In this document: positions 24,096 to 36,700 of the stretch, piece by piece | Position numbering within the stretch: position 1 is the stretch's first letter | Layout of the letters: every line of letters begins with the position of its first letter | Origin: Torreya grandis | Lineage: Eukaryota > Streptophyta > Pinopsida > Cupressales > Taxaceae | Assembly (NCBI GenBank): GCA_037957365.1 | Contig: JARHVA010008425.1 | Location: 124,001-188,000 of the forward strand | Reading direction: 5' to 3' | Length of the DNA stretch: 64,000 nucleotides | Made by a program: the position numbers and the translations under genes | Notes under the pieces: model-generated | The model's database searches: none | What the model was told of the DNA's origin: nothing | Seen by the model: the letters and a program-made list of their open reading frames with translations, nothing else

Positions 24096-24328
24096 ATGAA
24101 AGAAAAGACTAACTCTGAAAGGAGAGTCTGGGGGAGGAAAAACTTGGCCAAGATGAGATTGTAACCACTTTCATGTTCCGAGGCCAAGATGAGAATGAAT
24201 TTGAAATCCATCTTGAAAAATGAACTTAGAGAGATGAAAAAAAAATGGATAAGTTTCATAGGGGGTTGTTCTCAAAAATGAGCTAAGCTGATTTTGAAAA
24301 TAATAGCTGGCTCCTGTTGAGAAACTTG

Positions 24329-24349
24329 CACTAATCAAATTGATTAGTG
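24329..24349 (-). promoter_or_regulatory. Hairpin between pol and 3' LTR, interior 2
   Basis: CACTAATCAA and TTGATTAGTG give 10-bp arms around one base. Compared with interior 1, two neighbouring pairs have changed on both sides and still pair. Confidence 0.65.
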
Positions 24350-24473
24350 GGAGTAGAAACCAGTCTCTAAGTGCCTTCATCCAAGCCATTGGGCTATAGA
24401 GTCAAGCAAAAAAATGAAAGAAAAATAGACAACATAAAAACTGTACATATATACAAATGGACTTATCTGAGCT

Positions 24474-25640
24474 TCAAAGATTGAACAGCTTGAGATGCTG
24501 TTTGCTGTGAGGTAGTGCAAATGGTGTTCTATCTTTGTACTCCAGCAAGAAGCTAGCCTCACCACAGAGCTGTCGAATGGTGAATGGGCCCCTCTACAGG
24601 AAGTCAAATTTGCCATGCATCCCTTTTGGTTCTCACCTCTTGTCCCATAACAAGACTTGATCTCTGACTTGGAATTCACACATTCTAGCTCTCTTATCAA
24701 AAAGTGCTTTCACCCAGTCCTAATGTTCCTTGATCTGATCCACTACCATAACTCGTTATTCATTCAGCTCAGTCAGACACATGATTCATTTGTCAACTGA
24801 GCTTTCAAAGGTTGAATCTTTGATTGCTTTAGTTTATCTAAGCGCTGGTAGTTCAAGGGTGATGGGAATTTTGGCATTTAATCCATATAAAAGCTAAAAA
24901 AGGGACATACCTATAGCCTTTTTGGGTGTTATTCTATCTGCCCACAAGGCATCATACAATGCTTTGTGCCATGTTCTCTTATTGTCGTCCACCAACTTCT
25001 TGATAATCATGACTAGGTTCTTGTTACTTGATTCTGCTTGGCCATTCTCTTGAGGAAAATAGTCTGAAGTGTGGGATAAGGTAATCTCATAATGAAAACA
25101 AAATTGAGTAATTTTGTGCGACAAAAAATAGGCCGCATTATCTATTACGATCTTTAATGGAACCCCAAACTTGGAGATAATATTTTCTTTGAGAAAGCTG
25201 CATACCACTTCAGACGTAGCATGCTTGGTTGGGATGGCCTCCACCCACTTGGTAAAGTAATCTATTGCAGTGAGGATGTAATCATGTCCAGCACTTGAAG
25301 ATGGGTTGACTACTCTAATGAAGTCAATACCCCACTGCTGAAATGGTTCCTCGATCACGACTGGCTTGAGGGGCAGAGCAGACAGCTTAGGCTTTCCAAC
25401 AAATTGCTGACATAATTCACACCTACGCACCCATTTGTAGGCATCTTGAAAAAGTGTGGGCCAATAGTACCTTACTTGCAGAATTTTGTGTGACGTCATT
25501 GGTGTAGAGAAATGTCTTCCATAGGCCAAATTATGAAAAGATTCTAAGAGTCTTTCTTGTTGAGCTTTGTCAATGCAATGAAGAAATGCCCGTCCAAGTT
25601 TCTCTTGTAAAGACCATTATCCCACAAAACATAACCAACT
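24474..25640 (-). pseudogene. Integrase domain of G interior 2
   Basis: It has the same layout as in interior 1: zinc-binding region ending RRCELCQQF, then WGIDFIRV, VIDNAAYF and GQAESSN. All three DDE residues survive here. One base is missing near 25587, shifting the frame between the linker and the zinc-binding region. The polyprotein ends at a TGA at 24474-24476. Confidence 0.9.
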
Positions 25641-25821
25641 GATTTCAATTTAACATTCCATTTTTCTTTAAAAGAAAGATGAGTGAGACACTCACCATAT
25701 GTCAGAAAATGAACAATGTCAGAATACCACTCATCAATAGTGGTGACAAAGAGAACCGTAGGCATGCCTTTGATCTCTATTTCTTCACTTTTTACTTCGT
25801 GTGGAATGTTGTTAGAGATCA

Positions 25822-26178
25822 ACTGGCAGAGACCCCTTCCTCATACGAGCTTGGTTGGTTTGATGTTCAGATCAAACTCCTAAGTTTTGGCAATCCAGTT
25901 ACCTCTCTTTGTACCGAACTCTTGTTGAGTCAAAATAGATTTTATTGTTGTATCTGGTACGAGAACTTCAGTGTGAGAATTTAGGATATAAAACCTGAAA
26001 TGCTTGACAACTTTGACCACGACGTATGCATGCTTCTCTATAAGGGAATATTTTAGCTCGTGATCTTTGAGTGGACAACTCATGAATGAGATAGGAGATT
26101 TTGCACTTTTTATATTTTACTGGACCAGAATAGTCGATAGTGTATGCTCAGAGGCATAACTATATACTTTGAAACCTT
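25822..26178 (-). pseudogene. Degenerate RT-linked RNase H of interior 2
   Basis: It again shows SYASEHT in place of YxDAS and a conserved Glu in IEKHAYVVV. The shared loss shows that the change predates the duplication of the interiors. Confidence 0.85.
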
Positions 26179-27240
26179 TAGTATAATCTGGACAGACCAA
26201 GACTGGTGCACGGGCGATCGCTTCCTTAATCTCTTTGAATGCTGACTTACCCTCAGCAATCCACCTGAACGTAGCATTGCCCTTCATCATGTTGACAATA
26301 TGTCGGGTTTTCTCAGCAAACTCAGGAATGAACCTTCTGAGGAAATTCACCTTTCCAAAGAGAGAGTGAACTGCAGTTTTACTGGTGGGCAGAGTAAGTT
26401 CCTGGATGGACTTGACTCTTTTTGAATCAATTCTAATACCTTCTCAGGACATAATGTGTCTGAGAAGTTTCCCTTCAGTTACTCTGAAGATAGATTTCTT
26501 TGGGTTTAAAGAGATACCATTTTGATGACAACGTTCCAGTACTTTTTGCAAATGGTGAACATGCTCAGAATGATGTTTTGAAAATGCTATCAGATCATCC
26601 AGGTATACTACAATGAATTTTCTCATCTCATCTTTGAAAGCAAGATCCATCACCTTTTGAAAAGTGGCACCTGCGTTTATCAGACTAAAAGGCATCCTTT
26701 GGTAAGTGAATGTGCTCCATGGTGTGGTGAACGTTGTCTTATGCTGATCTGCTTTCCCAACTTCAACCTGATTGTACTCTAAAAAACCATCTAGCATTGA
26801 TAACATTTTTGAACCTATTACCATCTACAGAACTTAATCCATGATGGGGAGAGGGTAATTGTCTTTTAAAGACAACTGATTTAATTTCTTGAAATCCACA
26901 CAGATTCAAATTTCACCATTTTTCTTTCTAACAGGTACTATGTTGGCAATCCATGTTGAGTGATGAATTGAAAAAATAATCTGGGCATTTAGCATCTTTT
27001 GTATCTCAGCTAAAATAGTACCTAAGATTTTTAGATTATATTGCCTGGATTTTTGCTTGTAAGGTACAAAGTTGAGTTTCAGGGAAATGTCGTGATGGAT
27101 GTCATGTAGCCTGAATGATTTTAGATCATCGTAGGAATATGCCAATACATCCATATACTAACGAAGTAGACTAGCAAGCTCAAACTTTTCCTTAGGAGTG
27201 TAGCATTTCTTAATATTTACCATCTTAGGATCATGCTTGC
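26179..27240 (-). pseudogene. Reverse transcriptase of interior 2
   Basis: The catalytic box YLDDL is kept, as are FTYQRMPFSL and NGISLNPKKS. The RNA template/primer-binding fingers begin at TWIANIVPVRKKNGEI. Several in-frame stops remain, for instance TGA after NGEI. Upstream it is continuous in frame with the extra RNase H. Confidence 0.9.
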
Positions 27241-27599
27241 TTCCTAAGTTTATCTGATCAAAGTCTTGAGAGGATTTTAAATCTGCTCGTTGTTGTTTGA
27301 CAAACTTGTCATGGTCATCAAACAACTTCTCTAGGGAAACCAGACCTTTGGGAATCTTATTCCCTTTAAGCTGTAGAAAGTCCTCACCTGTATTCGTATT
27401 GGCCTCAGGAGCTGCTCCATATTCTCAGGGTTTATTGCCTTCAAAACGTAGTTGTTCAAAACTATCTTTTTACTCCAAGAAGGTGATGATTTGATCATCG
27501 TTATTGAATACTTGTCAATGATCAGTGTTATCAGATACACTTGGTTGAAAGACCAACTCGATAGTATACTTATCTCCCTTAAAATTTGGGTGAGGAACT

Positions 27600-27990
27600 A
27601 GAAGGGTGGCAGAGACAACCAATGCATCTGCTCGACCATTAAATTCTCTTAGAATGGCAGAGATGTTGAAGGCATCAAAATTTTCAATCTGATCCCAAAC
27701 CAAGTTGCGATAATGGCACAACTTTTCATTTTTCATTTGATAGAAGTTCCTCACCTGGCAGACTATTAACTCAGCATCTCCTTTAGCATGGAGTTCTCTA
27801 ATGCCCCTTTCTCTAGCAGCCTGTAGTCCAAGCAATAGAGATTCATATTCCACCATGTTATTGGTATTATTAAACTAAAATTTATAAGACAAAGGAATAA
27901 TGTCTCCTTGCGGAGACACCAACACAACTTCAGCTCCTGAACCGGTAGAGGAGTAGCTGCCATCAAACTCTAAGGTTCATACCTCATTAG
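27600..27990 (-). pseudogene. Additional plant/archaeal-type RNase H, interior 2
   Basis: Clear motifs are FDGSYSSTGSGAEVVLVSP, MVEYESLLLGLQAARERGI, KGDAELIVCQV and NGRADALVV. The Asp-Glu-Asp-Asp set is complete. The Trp before the first motif has become TGA. It sits between protease and RT as in interior 1, so the order is ancestral and not a rearrangement of one copy. Confidence 0.88.
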
Positions 27991-28260
27991 ACGCTATTTT
28001 TTTCACAAAAGTTTTTTGTTTTGAGGAAGGGGCTCTTTCACATGTTCATTTTGCTTTGGAACTTTACCCTTTGCGTCAGCTGAACTCAAATCTAATTTAT
28101 CACCTATAGGAGTTTCATTAGATGTCTCATGGATCTCGTCTATAGACAAAAAATAGTTGCCCATGTCTGAAGACTCAAACAAAATTTGAGCTTTCGGTGC
28201 TGATGATCTGGTAACTACATACCTTGCTTCTTTTTTAGGAAGTAACTTTTTCATGACACC

Positions 28261-28790
28261 TTAAACTAGAATCCTTACTTTTGATAGGTCCATACTTAGC
28301 TCACCTCTAACATCTTTGCAAAAATTTTGCCCAAGTAAGATGCCATAAGATGCGGGAACATTGGCCACTAAAACAGTTATTTTTATCCTCTTTTCTAGAA
28401 AAGCCGCAAAGGCATATTGATCATCTTTTATTTGACCAAGGAGAGGAACTTGCTTATTTTCCATAGAAAAACACCTCCCAAAAGTTTTGGTCAAAGTCAG
28501 GCCAAGAGAATCTACCAACTTTGCAGGCATGACATTATCTGAGGCTCCAGAGTCTATAATACAATTACTTAGTTTATAACCATTTATAAGTAGGGAAACA
28601 TAGAAAGGTTCTATTTTCTTGGGAGCGACAGGAGGAGTCACAACAAGATTGTTTTGGATCAGTTTATCTTTAGGGGATCAGAAAAAACTTTCAAAGAGTC
28701 TTGTCTTATAGGGATGGCTTTGTTTTTCACATATTCTGCCAATCTATCAAACTGTTCTTGGTTAGCTCTCAAATATTCAACCTCTGTCAT
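28261..28790 (-). pseudogene. Aspartic protease of interior 2
   Basis: Active-site motif IIDSGASD, followed by GILLGQNF. The frame differs from that of gag because of a small deletion near 28675. Downstream the frame runs into a Lys/Glu-rich linker toward the extra RNase H. Confidence 0.88.
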
Positions 28791-29239
28791 TTGAATTTTA
28801 GTCTTTCTAGCATGATCAATTATATCAAATAATTAAAAAAAAATTACAATAAAGGAAGAGAATCCATCATTAGGGGCTTTAACAGGTGCAGCACTGGTAT
28901 GAGTAGCAAAAGTGGAAGATATCAAGTAATTGGGAGTACTCACTTTTTTATGGGTTACCTGATTTTCTGATTGCAGAGGCAATGGAGTCCCACGTTTGGC
29001 AATGGTAACTGCTGGTCAGGGTTCTTCATCTACCTTTCTTTTGTCAGTCTATGAAGTTGACTGATTTTGGGATCTGGTGAAAATAATGTAAGCTCCATCT
29101 AAATCATTCCCTTTACTTCCAGCTTTGTCTTGGTAATCTAGGAAGCCAATATTGGAGTTACCAGCTAATTCCTCTTCCTGCTCATTGAAGATATTAGCAT
29201 TTTCTTGTTGATCTAACTAAGGTTGAAAAGAGTTGTTGT

Positions 29240-30368
29240 GCTCAGCTTCCAGGTAACTGACCACTGAATTGGTAGGTGATGCTTCAATGGCTAATCTCCA
29301 TGAAGGGGGAGGTAGGTGATTGGATTGCCCTTGATTTTGGGCAGCATTACCCTGATATTGTTGATTCTAGAACGTTCTCTTAGGTGTGTCTCGATAGGTA
29401 GGAGCAGACGTACCTTGGGCTATTTGCCTCTTCAAAGCTATCAGTTCATTCGTTAATTTTTGCACCATAGGGTCTGTAGTGCCTGTGGAAGAGCTTTTAG
29501 CAGATGAAGGAAATTTATTTTTACTAGGATCTTTTCTAATCTTACCTGCCATGATAAGATCATCTTCAATCTCGGTAGCCAAACTTTTAGCCAAGGCTAG
29601 GTCCATAAGACTAGCTCACCTCAACAAGAAACTTACTTCAAGGAGCTGCGAGTTGATGAAGAAACATTTGATATTTTTTGGCGTGGGCTGAGCCATAGTT
29701 GGAATTTGATTCCTCAACTTGTTGAATTTAGCTATAAAATTCCTCATGGGTTCCTGGGGTTCTTTCTTCAACTATGTTAGCTGAGCCAACAAAACGTGTG
29801 CATCTTCAGCAAGTTTAAACCTAGCTTCGAATTTGGACTTGAGCCTATCCCAGTCCGTTACTAACTCAACCTACAGGTGATAGAACCAATCCATAGTAGC
29901 ACCTTGCAAAGTCTCTACAAAAAGTCTCACTGCTACATCTTCAAATTTGACACCAATTATGCCACATGCTATGGAGAAAGTGGCAATATGCTCGTCAAGA
30001 TGAACCTTTCCATCACCAAAAAACTTAGAAATTTTTTTCCTAGAACTACGAGGTAGTTCATGCAGAGGTGGGGTCAAGATAAGAGGGCCGAAAGAATTGC
30101 CCCATGGGCCTTGGGCCATTATGATAGGAGGATTAAATGGCGGGATAATAAACCTTGGTGGAGTGTTTATAGGCAGGCGGTGATTAATAATAGGAAAATA
30201 AGTTCTACCTTATGTTGGTGACCTAACAAGGCTAGAAGGAAAACTCCTAGACCGTTGAAGAGAAGCTGATGGAGGAAACAAATCAAAATTACTCTATTGT
30301 GCCAACTCAAACATAGGGTCAACAACACCCTTAGATCTCTGGCTACTTGTGTAGCATGGAGTTGCCAG
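29240..30368 (-). pseudogene. Gag region of interior 2
   Basis: It matches interior 1 with scattered substitutions: MAQGPWGNSFGPL, GKVHLDEHIATFSIACG, RLFVETLQGATMDWFYHL. Stops interrupt the frame. No CCHC knuckle is seen. An overlapping open frame at 30167-30541 is a shadow in another phase. Confidence 0.82.
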
Positions 30369-30602
30369 ATTTTAAAATGAAAAAGGGACCAAAACTGCTT
30401 CAAGTTGAAGCTTGGGGCTTCAAAATGCATGTTCATATTCCAGCGGTTCTGGTTTTGCAGACCAAATGATGTAATGGAGGTAAATGGTAAGGCTATAATG
30501 ATAATGGGTAAGACATGGAACGGAGTCGCCAGAGTAAGCAATGGATAAGAGTAGAGACTGCTTTAATCTAAAAATTAAGGTTTTAGACTACACATTCTTA
30601 GT

Positions 30603-30619
30603 CCCCAACAGAGTCAACA
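30603..30619 (-). promoter_or_regulatory. Degenerate primer-binding site, interior 2
   Basis: The plus strand reads CCCCAACAGAGTCAACA, differing at five positions from the site at 18656-18672. An identical copy stands at 32810-32826, part of the recent duplication. Confidence 0.65.
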
Positions 30620-30625
30620 AAAAAC

Positions 30626-31047
30626 TATTGGGTGAATATTTTGTCGCCAACTAACTGATGACAAAATAGAGATATCAGCCATAGCATAGGGAGATTTACA
30701 TCACGAAAAGTATGGGTTTACCAGATCTGGACAAAGTAAATCTCTCCTCTCATCAAGGGGAGGTTCCCTATAGATAATCATGTGCTATATACATATATAT
30801 AATTAAGCAAAAAATAACACATGGGGGTGGTATAATAGCATCTACCTCTCTTTTTTTAGAGGTAATGTACAAGGTATAAAAAAAAGTCCTGACCTATCGC
30901 TAACAACACTCCTCTTCTTTCAGGAATGATATTAAATAGAGAGCAAGAGATCACCTGAAGTAACAAAGTCTACAAGAATTCTCACGTAAGCACAAAGTCT
31001 TCTGTAGCTTCTTTCACCGATTCAGAACAAGTACAACCATAGAGTAA
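30626..31047 (-). repeat. Truncated duplicate of LTR3 end
   Basis: These 422 bp equal the first 422 bp of LTR3 (from 32833) as far as I compared them, then break off at GAGTAA. They are the left part of a recent duplication. Confidence 0.85.
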
Positions 31048-31057
31048 TTGAGAGTAC
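31048..31057. other. Templated filler at rearrangement junction
   Basis: Ten bases (TTGAGAGTAC) join the LTR fragment to a piece of interior 1. With the preceding GTAA they reproduce 14 bases of interior 1 at 16979-16992, about 90 bp from the place where copying then resumes (16904). Confidence 0.7.
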
Positions 31058-32540
31058 AGAGGAAGAGAATCCATCGTCAGGGGCTTTAAGAGGTGCGGCA
31101 CTAGTCTAAGTAGCAGAAGTAGAAGATATCGGGTAATTGAGAGTACTCATTTTTTTATGGGTTACCTGATCTTTTGATTGTGGAGGAAATGGAGTCCCAC
31201 ATTTGGCAATGGTAACTACTGGTCAGGGTTCTTCATCTGCCTTTCCTTTGTCAGTATGTGAAGCTAACTAATTTTAGGATCTGGTGAAAATAGCGTAAGC
31301 TCCATCCAAATCATCCCCTTTACTTTCAGCTTCATCCTGGTAATCCAAGAAGCTGATATTGGAGTCGCCAGCTAATTCATCTTCCTGCTCATCGAAGAGA
31401 TTAGTATTTTATTGTTGATCTAACTAAAGTTGAAAAGATTTTTCATGCTCAGCTTCCAGGTAACTGACCGCTCAATTGGTAGGTGATGCTTCAATGGCTA
31501 ATCTCCCTAAAGGGGGAGGTAGGCGATTGGATTGCCCTTGGTTCTGGGAAGTATTACCCTAATATTGTTGATTCTAGAATGTTCTCCTGGGTGTGTCTCG
31601 ATAGGTAAGAGCAGACATACCTTGGGCTATTTGCCTCTTCAAAGCTATCAGTTCATTCATTAATTTTTCCACCATAGGGTCTGTAGTACTTGTGGAAGAG
31701 CTTTCAGCAGATGAAGGGAATTTATTTTTACTAGGATCTTTTCTAATCTTACTTACTAGGATAAGATCATCTTCAATCTTGGTAGCCAAAATTTGAGCCA
31801 AGGTTAGGTCCATAGGACTAGCTCACCTCAACAGGAAACTTACTTCAGGGAGCTGCGAGTTGATGAACAAACACTTGAGATTTTCCAGCGTGGGCTGAGC
31901 CACAGTTAGAATTCGATTCCTCAACTTGTTGAATTTAGCTATGAAAACCCTCTTGGGTTCCTAGGATTCTTTCTTCAACTGTGTTAGTTGAGCCAATAAA
32001 GAGTGTTGATCTTCAACAGGTTTAAACCTAGCTTTGAATTTGGACTTGAGCATATCCCAGTCTGTTACTGACCTGGCTTACAGGTGATAGAACCAATCTA
32101 TAGCAACACCTTTCAAAGTCTCTATAAAAAGTCTCACTGATACATCTTCAAATTTGACACCAATTATGCCACATGCTATGGAGAAAGTGGCAATATGCTC
32201 GTCAGGATGAACCTTTCCATCACCAAAAAACATAGAATTTTTTTTTCTAAAACTACGAGGTAGTTCATGCAGAGATGGGGTCAAGTTAAGAGGGCCGAAG
32301 GAATTACCCCACGGGCCTTGGGCCATTATGACAGAAGGATTAAATGGTAGGATAACAAACTTTGGTGGAGTGTTTATAGGTAGGTGGTGATTAATAACGA
32401 GAAAAGAAGTTCTACCTTGTGTTGGTGACTTGACAAAGCTAGAAAGAAAACTCCTAAACCATTGAAGAGAAGCTAATGGAGGAAATAGATCAAAATTACT
32501 CTGTTGTGCCAACTCAAACACAGGGTCAACAACACCCTTA
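31058..32540 (-). pseudogene. Near-identical copy of interior 1 gag region
   Basis: This segment equals 16904-18386 in length and, wherever I compared, in sequence, including the open stretches 17420-17659 and 17924-18421. It differs clearly from the neighbouring gag of interior 2. The change from interior 1-like to interior 2-like sequence falls between 32521 (C as in interior 1) and 32541 (G as in interior 2). Confidence 0.85.
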
Positions 32541-32832
32541 GATCTCTGGCTACTTGTGTAGCATGGAGTTGCCAGATTTTAAAATGAAAAAGGGACCAAA
32601 ACTGCTTCAAGTTGAAGCTTGGGGCTTCAAAATGCATGTTCATATTCCAGCGGTTCTGGTTTTGCAGACCAAATGATGTAATGGAGGTAAATGGTAAGGC
32701 TATAATGATAATGGGTAAGACATGGAACGGAGTCGCCAGAGTAAGCAATGGATAAGAGTAGAGACTGCTTTAATCTAAAAATTAAGGTTTTAGACTACAC
32801 ATTCTTAGTCCCCAACAGAGTCAACAAAAAAC
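32541..32832 (-). repeat. Duplicated leader of interior 2
   Basis: Identical to 30334-30625 over the compared length, including the degenerate primer-binding site. It connects the copied gag piece to LTR3. Confidence 0.8.
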
Positions 32833-33797
32833 TATTGGGTGAATATTTTGTCGCCAACTAACTGATGACAAAATAGAGATATCAGCCATAGCATAGGGAG
32901 ATTTACATCACGAAAAGTATGGGTTTACCAGATCTGGACAAAGTAAATCTCTCCTCTCATCAAGGGGAGGTTCCCTATAGATAATCATGTGCTATATACA
33001 TATATATAATTAAGCAAAAAATAACACATGGGGGTGGTATAATAGCATCTACCTCTCTTTTTTTAGAGGTAATGTACAAGGTATAAAAAAAAGTCCTGAC
33101 CTATCGCTAACAACACTCCTCTTCTTTCAGGAATGATATTAAATAGAGAGCAAGAGATCACCTGAAGTAACAAAGTCTACAAGAATTCTCACGTAAGCAC
33201 AAAGTCTTCTGTAGCTTCTTTCACCGATTCAGAACAAGTACAACCATAGAGTAAAGTGAAGCACAAAGCCTTCACCTGAAACTATAAAAGATAACTAAAT
33301 CTTAAAGATAAAAGCAACACAAAGTCAATCTTTTACCTTCCAAAAATGCCCTTAGATAATACTAACACACCCACTTTGCTTGTTAAATTAGATAAACAAG
33401 ATATTATCAGGAAAAAGGACTTAAGAACTGTTTCCTAAACAACATAAATAATCTCAACACAAAGTTTGAAATGAACCTGCTTCTCATTCATTTAATGAAA
33501 TATGAGTTACAAAAATGAGCACAAAGTCTCGAAGATTGCTTCAATTTCAGCAGAGTATTTGTTATTAAGTTTTTTCTAAGATCACTTACAAATGAGGTCT
33601 CTACTATATATAGGGAGAAAATCCTCAAAAAGAGAAAATAATAAAATATACAAAATATCTCGGTCAAAGATGACTCATCTTTGACTTTTAGATATTTTTT
33701 CAAACTTTTTACATGTAATTACATTTTTCAAAACTGCATGCACTTTGCACAAAATAGAAGTGCATAAAGATAAAAGAAGAAAGAAGGAGAGAGAGAT

Positions 33798-36700
33798 TCA
33801 GTTTGGGCCGCCAGGTGTCTTCAGATGAGCATCGTACATTGTGATAGATGCCTAAATTCCTATGCTATCTGGTGCAACTACATTCTTGGAGATGATTCTC
33901 ACTCTGATCAATGCATCTTTCAATGTTGTGATGGCTTTAGCGTGGCCAGTTAACCTGAATTTTAGATTCTCCAAAGTTAACTGAGCATCTAGAATGTTGT
34001 CCAACGAAGACATTGAGAATGATTTTTCTTCAAAATCTTTCTAAATCATCTCCTTGAAATTTTGAATCATCTCTTCTGTTGAAAGGAACTGATGGTCCTT
34101 AGAGGTCAAGTCGCATGACAGCTCTTCTAATTTATTTAGCAGGCTTAGGTCACTCTTCTCACTAGCTTCCTTGAAAGTTTTAAGATCATCAATTAAGTCC
34201 TTGAGTACCTGGATTCTGAAGACCAGTGATTCCTTGATCTCAACATAGGAATCCTTGTTGGAGATGACACCGATAGACATTAGGGTGATCTTCTTGAGAT
34301 TTTTTATTTCCTTCCATCTACCGAGATCTTTCTCTAAGCTGTCAATTTTTTGAGAGATAAGGGAGACAAAATCATCTACCTGTGCTTTCACTTTCTTCAT
34401 TTTACCTGTATTTTCTACAACCTCTGACAGCAAAGAAACTCCCTGAGTATGCATCCTTTCTATATAGTCCTCCAGGACTTTTCCCTTTAAATAAGTCTTT
34501 TCTACCTTTTGAATGACTGAGTCATCCACTAAGAAGGCCTCTAGAGTTGTTGCTTCAGGAGGAAGAGTGAACCTTTTGATCACTGTCGTCAGCTGCTCTA
34601 CTTTGGCCTTGTAATAATCCTTCATCTCCTTTTCTCTATCAAATTTTTGGACCATAATGTCTATGGCAGCCTGAAGATCGCTTTTCCCACCTTCGTGAGT
34701 AACTTTTCCAAGTTCAACATGAGAGATGGAATAACTGCTCATCTCAAAACCTTCAAGGGTTGCATCTTGTGGGGGCCTGGCCATTTCTAAATTTTTTTTC
34801 CCTTTTTCTTTGACTAATTTGGAGAGGATTCTTGGTCTCTTCAGAGCCTTTGCTTTCACCAGCACTATCTTGCCAAAGTCGAACTCATCTGGGGAGATGG
34901 CCATCTTCTTTTTTTTAAGCATGAAAGTAGACATCTAAGGTAGGAGAGAAGTACCTATTGTGGCAATGGTAATCTCTGTTGGTGTTATCGTAGCAGCTTC
35001 CACACTGCTAGTAGTGACAGTAGTTGCAGTTGGAGTAACTGGCAAGACTGCACCAACTACTAATTCTGGCTCAGGTGTAGGGCTTGCTGGCAAGTTGAAA
35101 GAAGGAGATGATAGACTTTGAATGGATCCAGAAGAGTGAGGGGAACTTCCAAAAGGACCTTGAGGATCACCAAATACAACTCTAGAAGGAGAAGTAGCTC
35201 CAGAGGAGGGAATAATGATAGGAGATATGGGAGAAGAGGGAACCACTAGAGACTGAGGGGGAGAAGGAGATAGGCTCTTGCTTGGCTGTGCTTGTTCCTG
35301 TGAGAGTGGAGACCCAACACTTGGTTGCCCTGACAGCTGATTCTCTGTTTCTATGGGTTGAGCTACATGTGCATGAGGGCTCTATTCTTTGGTTCTTTTT
35401 ATCACTACTGTAGGCTCTTCAATGGCCTTAGGTTTCTTAGATACAAATACAATCCTCGGTTTGTGAGGCCCAAGAGAAGAAGGGATGTCACCTTTGTTTT
35501 TAGTCTTGTTCTCTGCTTTCCTCTTCAATTCTGCCTGGTATTCAGCTTCTGATCCTATGATAAATTCTTTTAGGGTGATCCCTTTGGCTGCTAACCAATC
35601 ATTGGTGTTAGCCAATATTGGTTTGAATCTTTTCCTTAGAGAAGTCAGCTCCTTCTGAGACCACTGAATTGGAGGGAGAGGGGAACCAACAACCTTTTCT
35701 GCCAGATACCTACCATTTATGATGTTTCCATCATCAACTAGACTAGATGGGATCTCTGCAAGCCTGAGATATTCTATCTACTCCAGTGTTAGACGGCAAT
35801 AGTCCATTTTCATTATCTCTTTGGCTGTCCTCAGGTCCACCCAGATATCCTCAATCATGGGTTCGTGGGACTGAGTTTTCCTTCTGATCTTCTCCTTGAC
35901 TCCCTTGTAGTCAAATTTCTCTCATCTTTTGAATGGCTTGATAGTAACCATCTATATTTCTATTTCCATGACCTTGGCTTTGGTTGATGTAGCAACTAAA
36001 AACCTATCAATCTGGATTAGAAACTTGAAACTGGGTCTCTTAAGTTCCATCTGTTTAGTATGCATGACAGCCAGTTGTTGACAAAGTTCCATTAGAACTA
36101 GTTTGTCTGAAGGGAATCTACGGAGTATATAGGGATAGCCTTGGTAGAAACCAACCTAAAGATAGCAGAAAGTGGGGAACTAGAGGAACATGCAGCCATA
36201 ATCATTTACCACTACCCAGGCCTTGTCTGATATTCTCTTTTGCTTGAGCTGAGGATCGAAGAGACACAAGAACACGGCAAAGAACGTGTCATTTACTTGT
36301 TTGAAATGACGTGTTGACCCCTAAAGCATCAGTTGAGGATAATATGAGTAGACCAGAGTGGTCTTTCTATCTCCTACTATAGTTAATCTTGGGAAAGACC
36401 GCATGGCAGTAGCTATGTAAACTAGGTACGAAGTCATGTAGAACTTGAAGGAAGTTTGTACCTTGATTAAATGTTTATGAAGAGCATTGCTGATTTGCTC
36501 TCCCCAAAAGATGGTTTTCTTGCCCTGGAGAATGATCTTGATGAATGGATACATCCATTCATGGAACTGTGAAGAGGACTGGAGACCCCATACTTTATTG
36601 AAAAGGGTGATCAAGTCACCAACTTCCTCGACAAAATTGCTCTTTGAAAAGTTCTTTGGCCATTTGGAGAGGCTAATCTTGGGGGTTTTTAGCCACTTGT

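Larger units (their letters stand above)
18679..24305 (-). repeat. G LTR2 (middle, shared)
   Basis: It is homologous along its whole length to LTR1 and LTR3. It acts as 5' LTR for interior 1 and 3' LTR for interior 2. It holds palindrome clusters at 23234-23560 and 23882-24095 and the expanded minisatellite at 23461-23542. Confidence 0.8.

Noticed and set aside
30167..30541. 124-codon minus-strand ORF rich in Leu/Ile/Phe (also 32473-32748)
   Set aside because: It overlaps the gag frame in another phase; interior 1 does not keep it.
30626..32832. A third separate gag-pol element
   Set aside because: It holds only gag and leader sequence copied from interiors 1 and 2 with identical blocks; it is a duplication, not an independent insertion.
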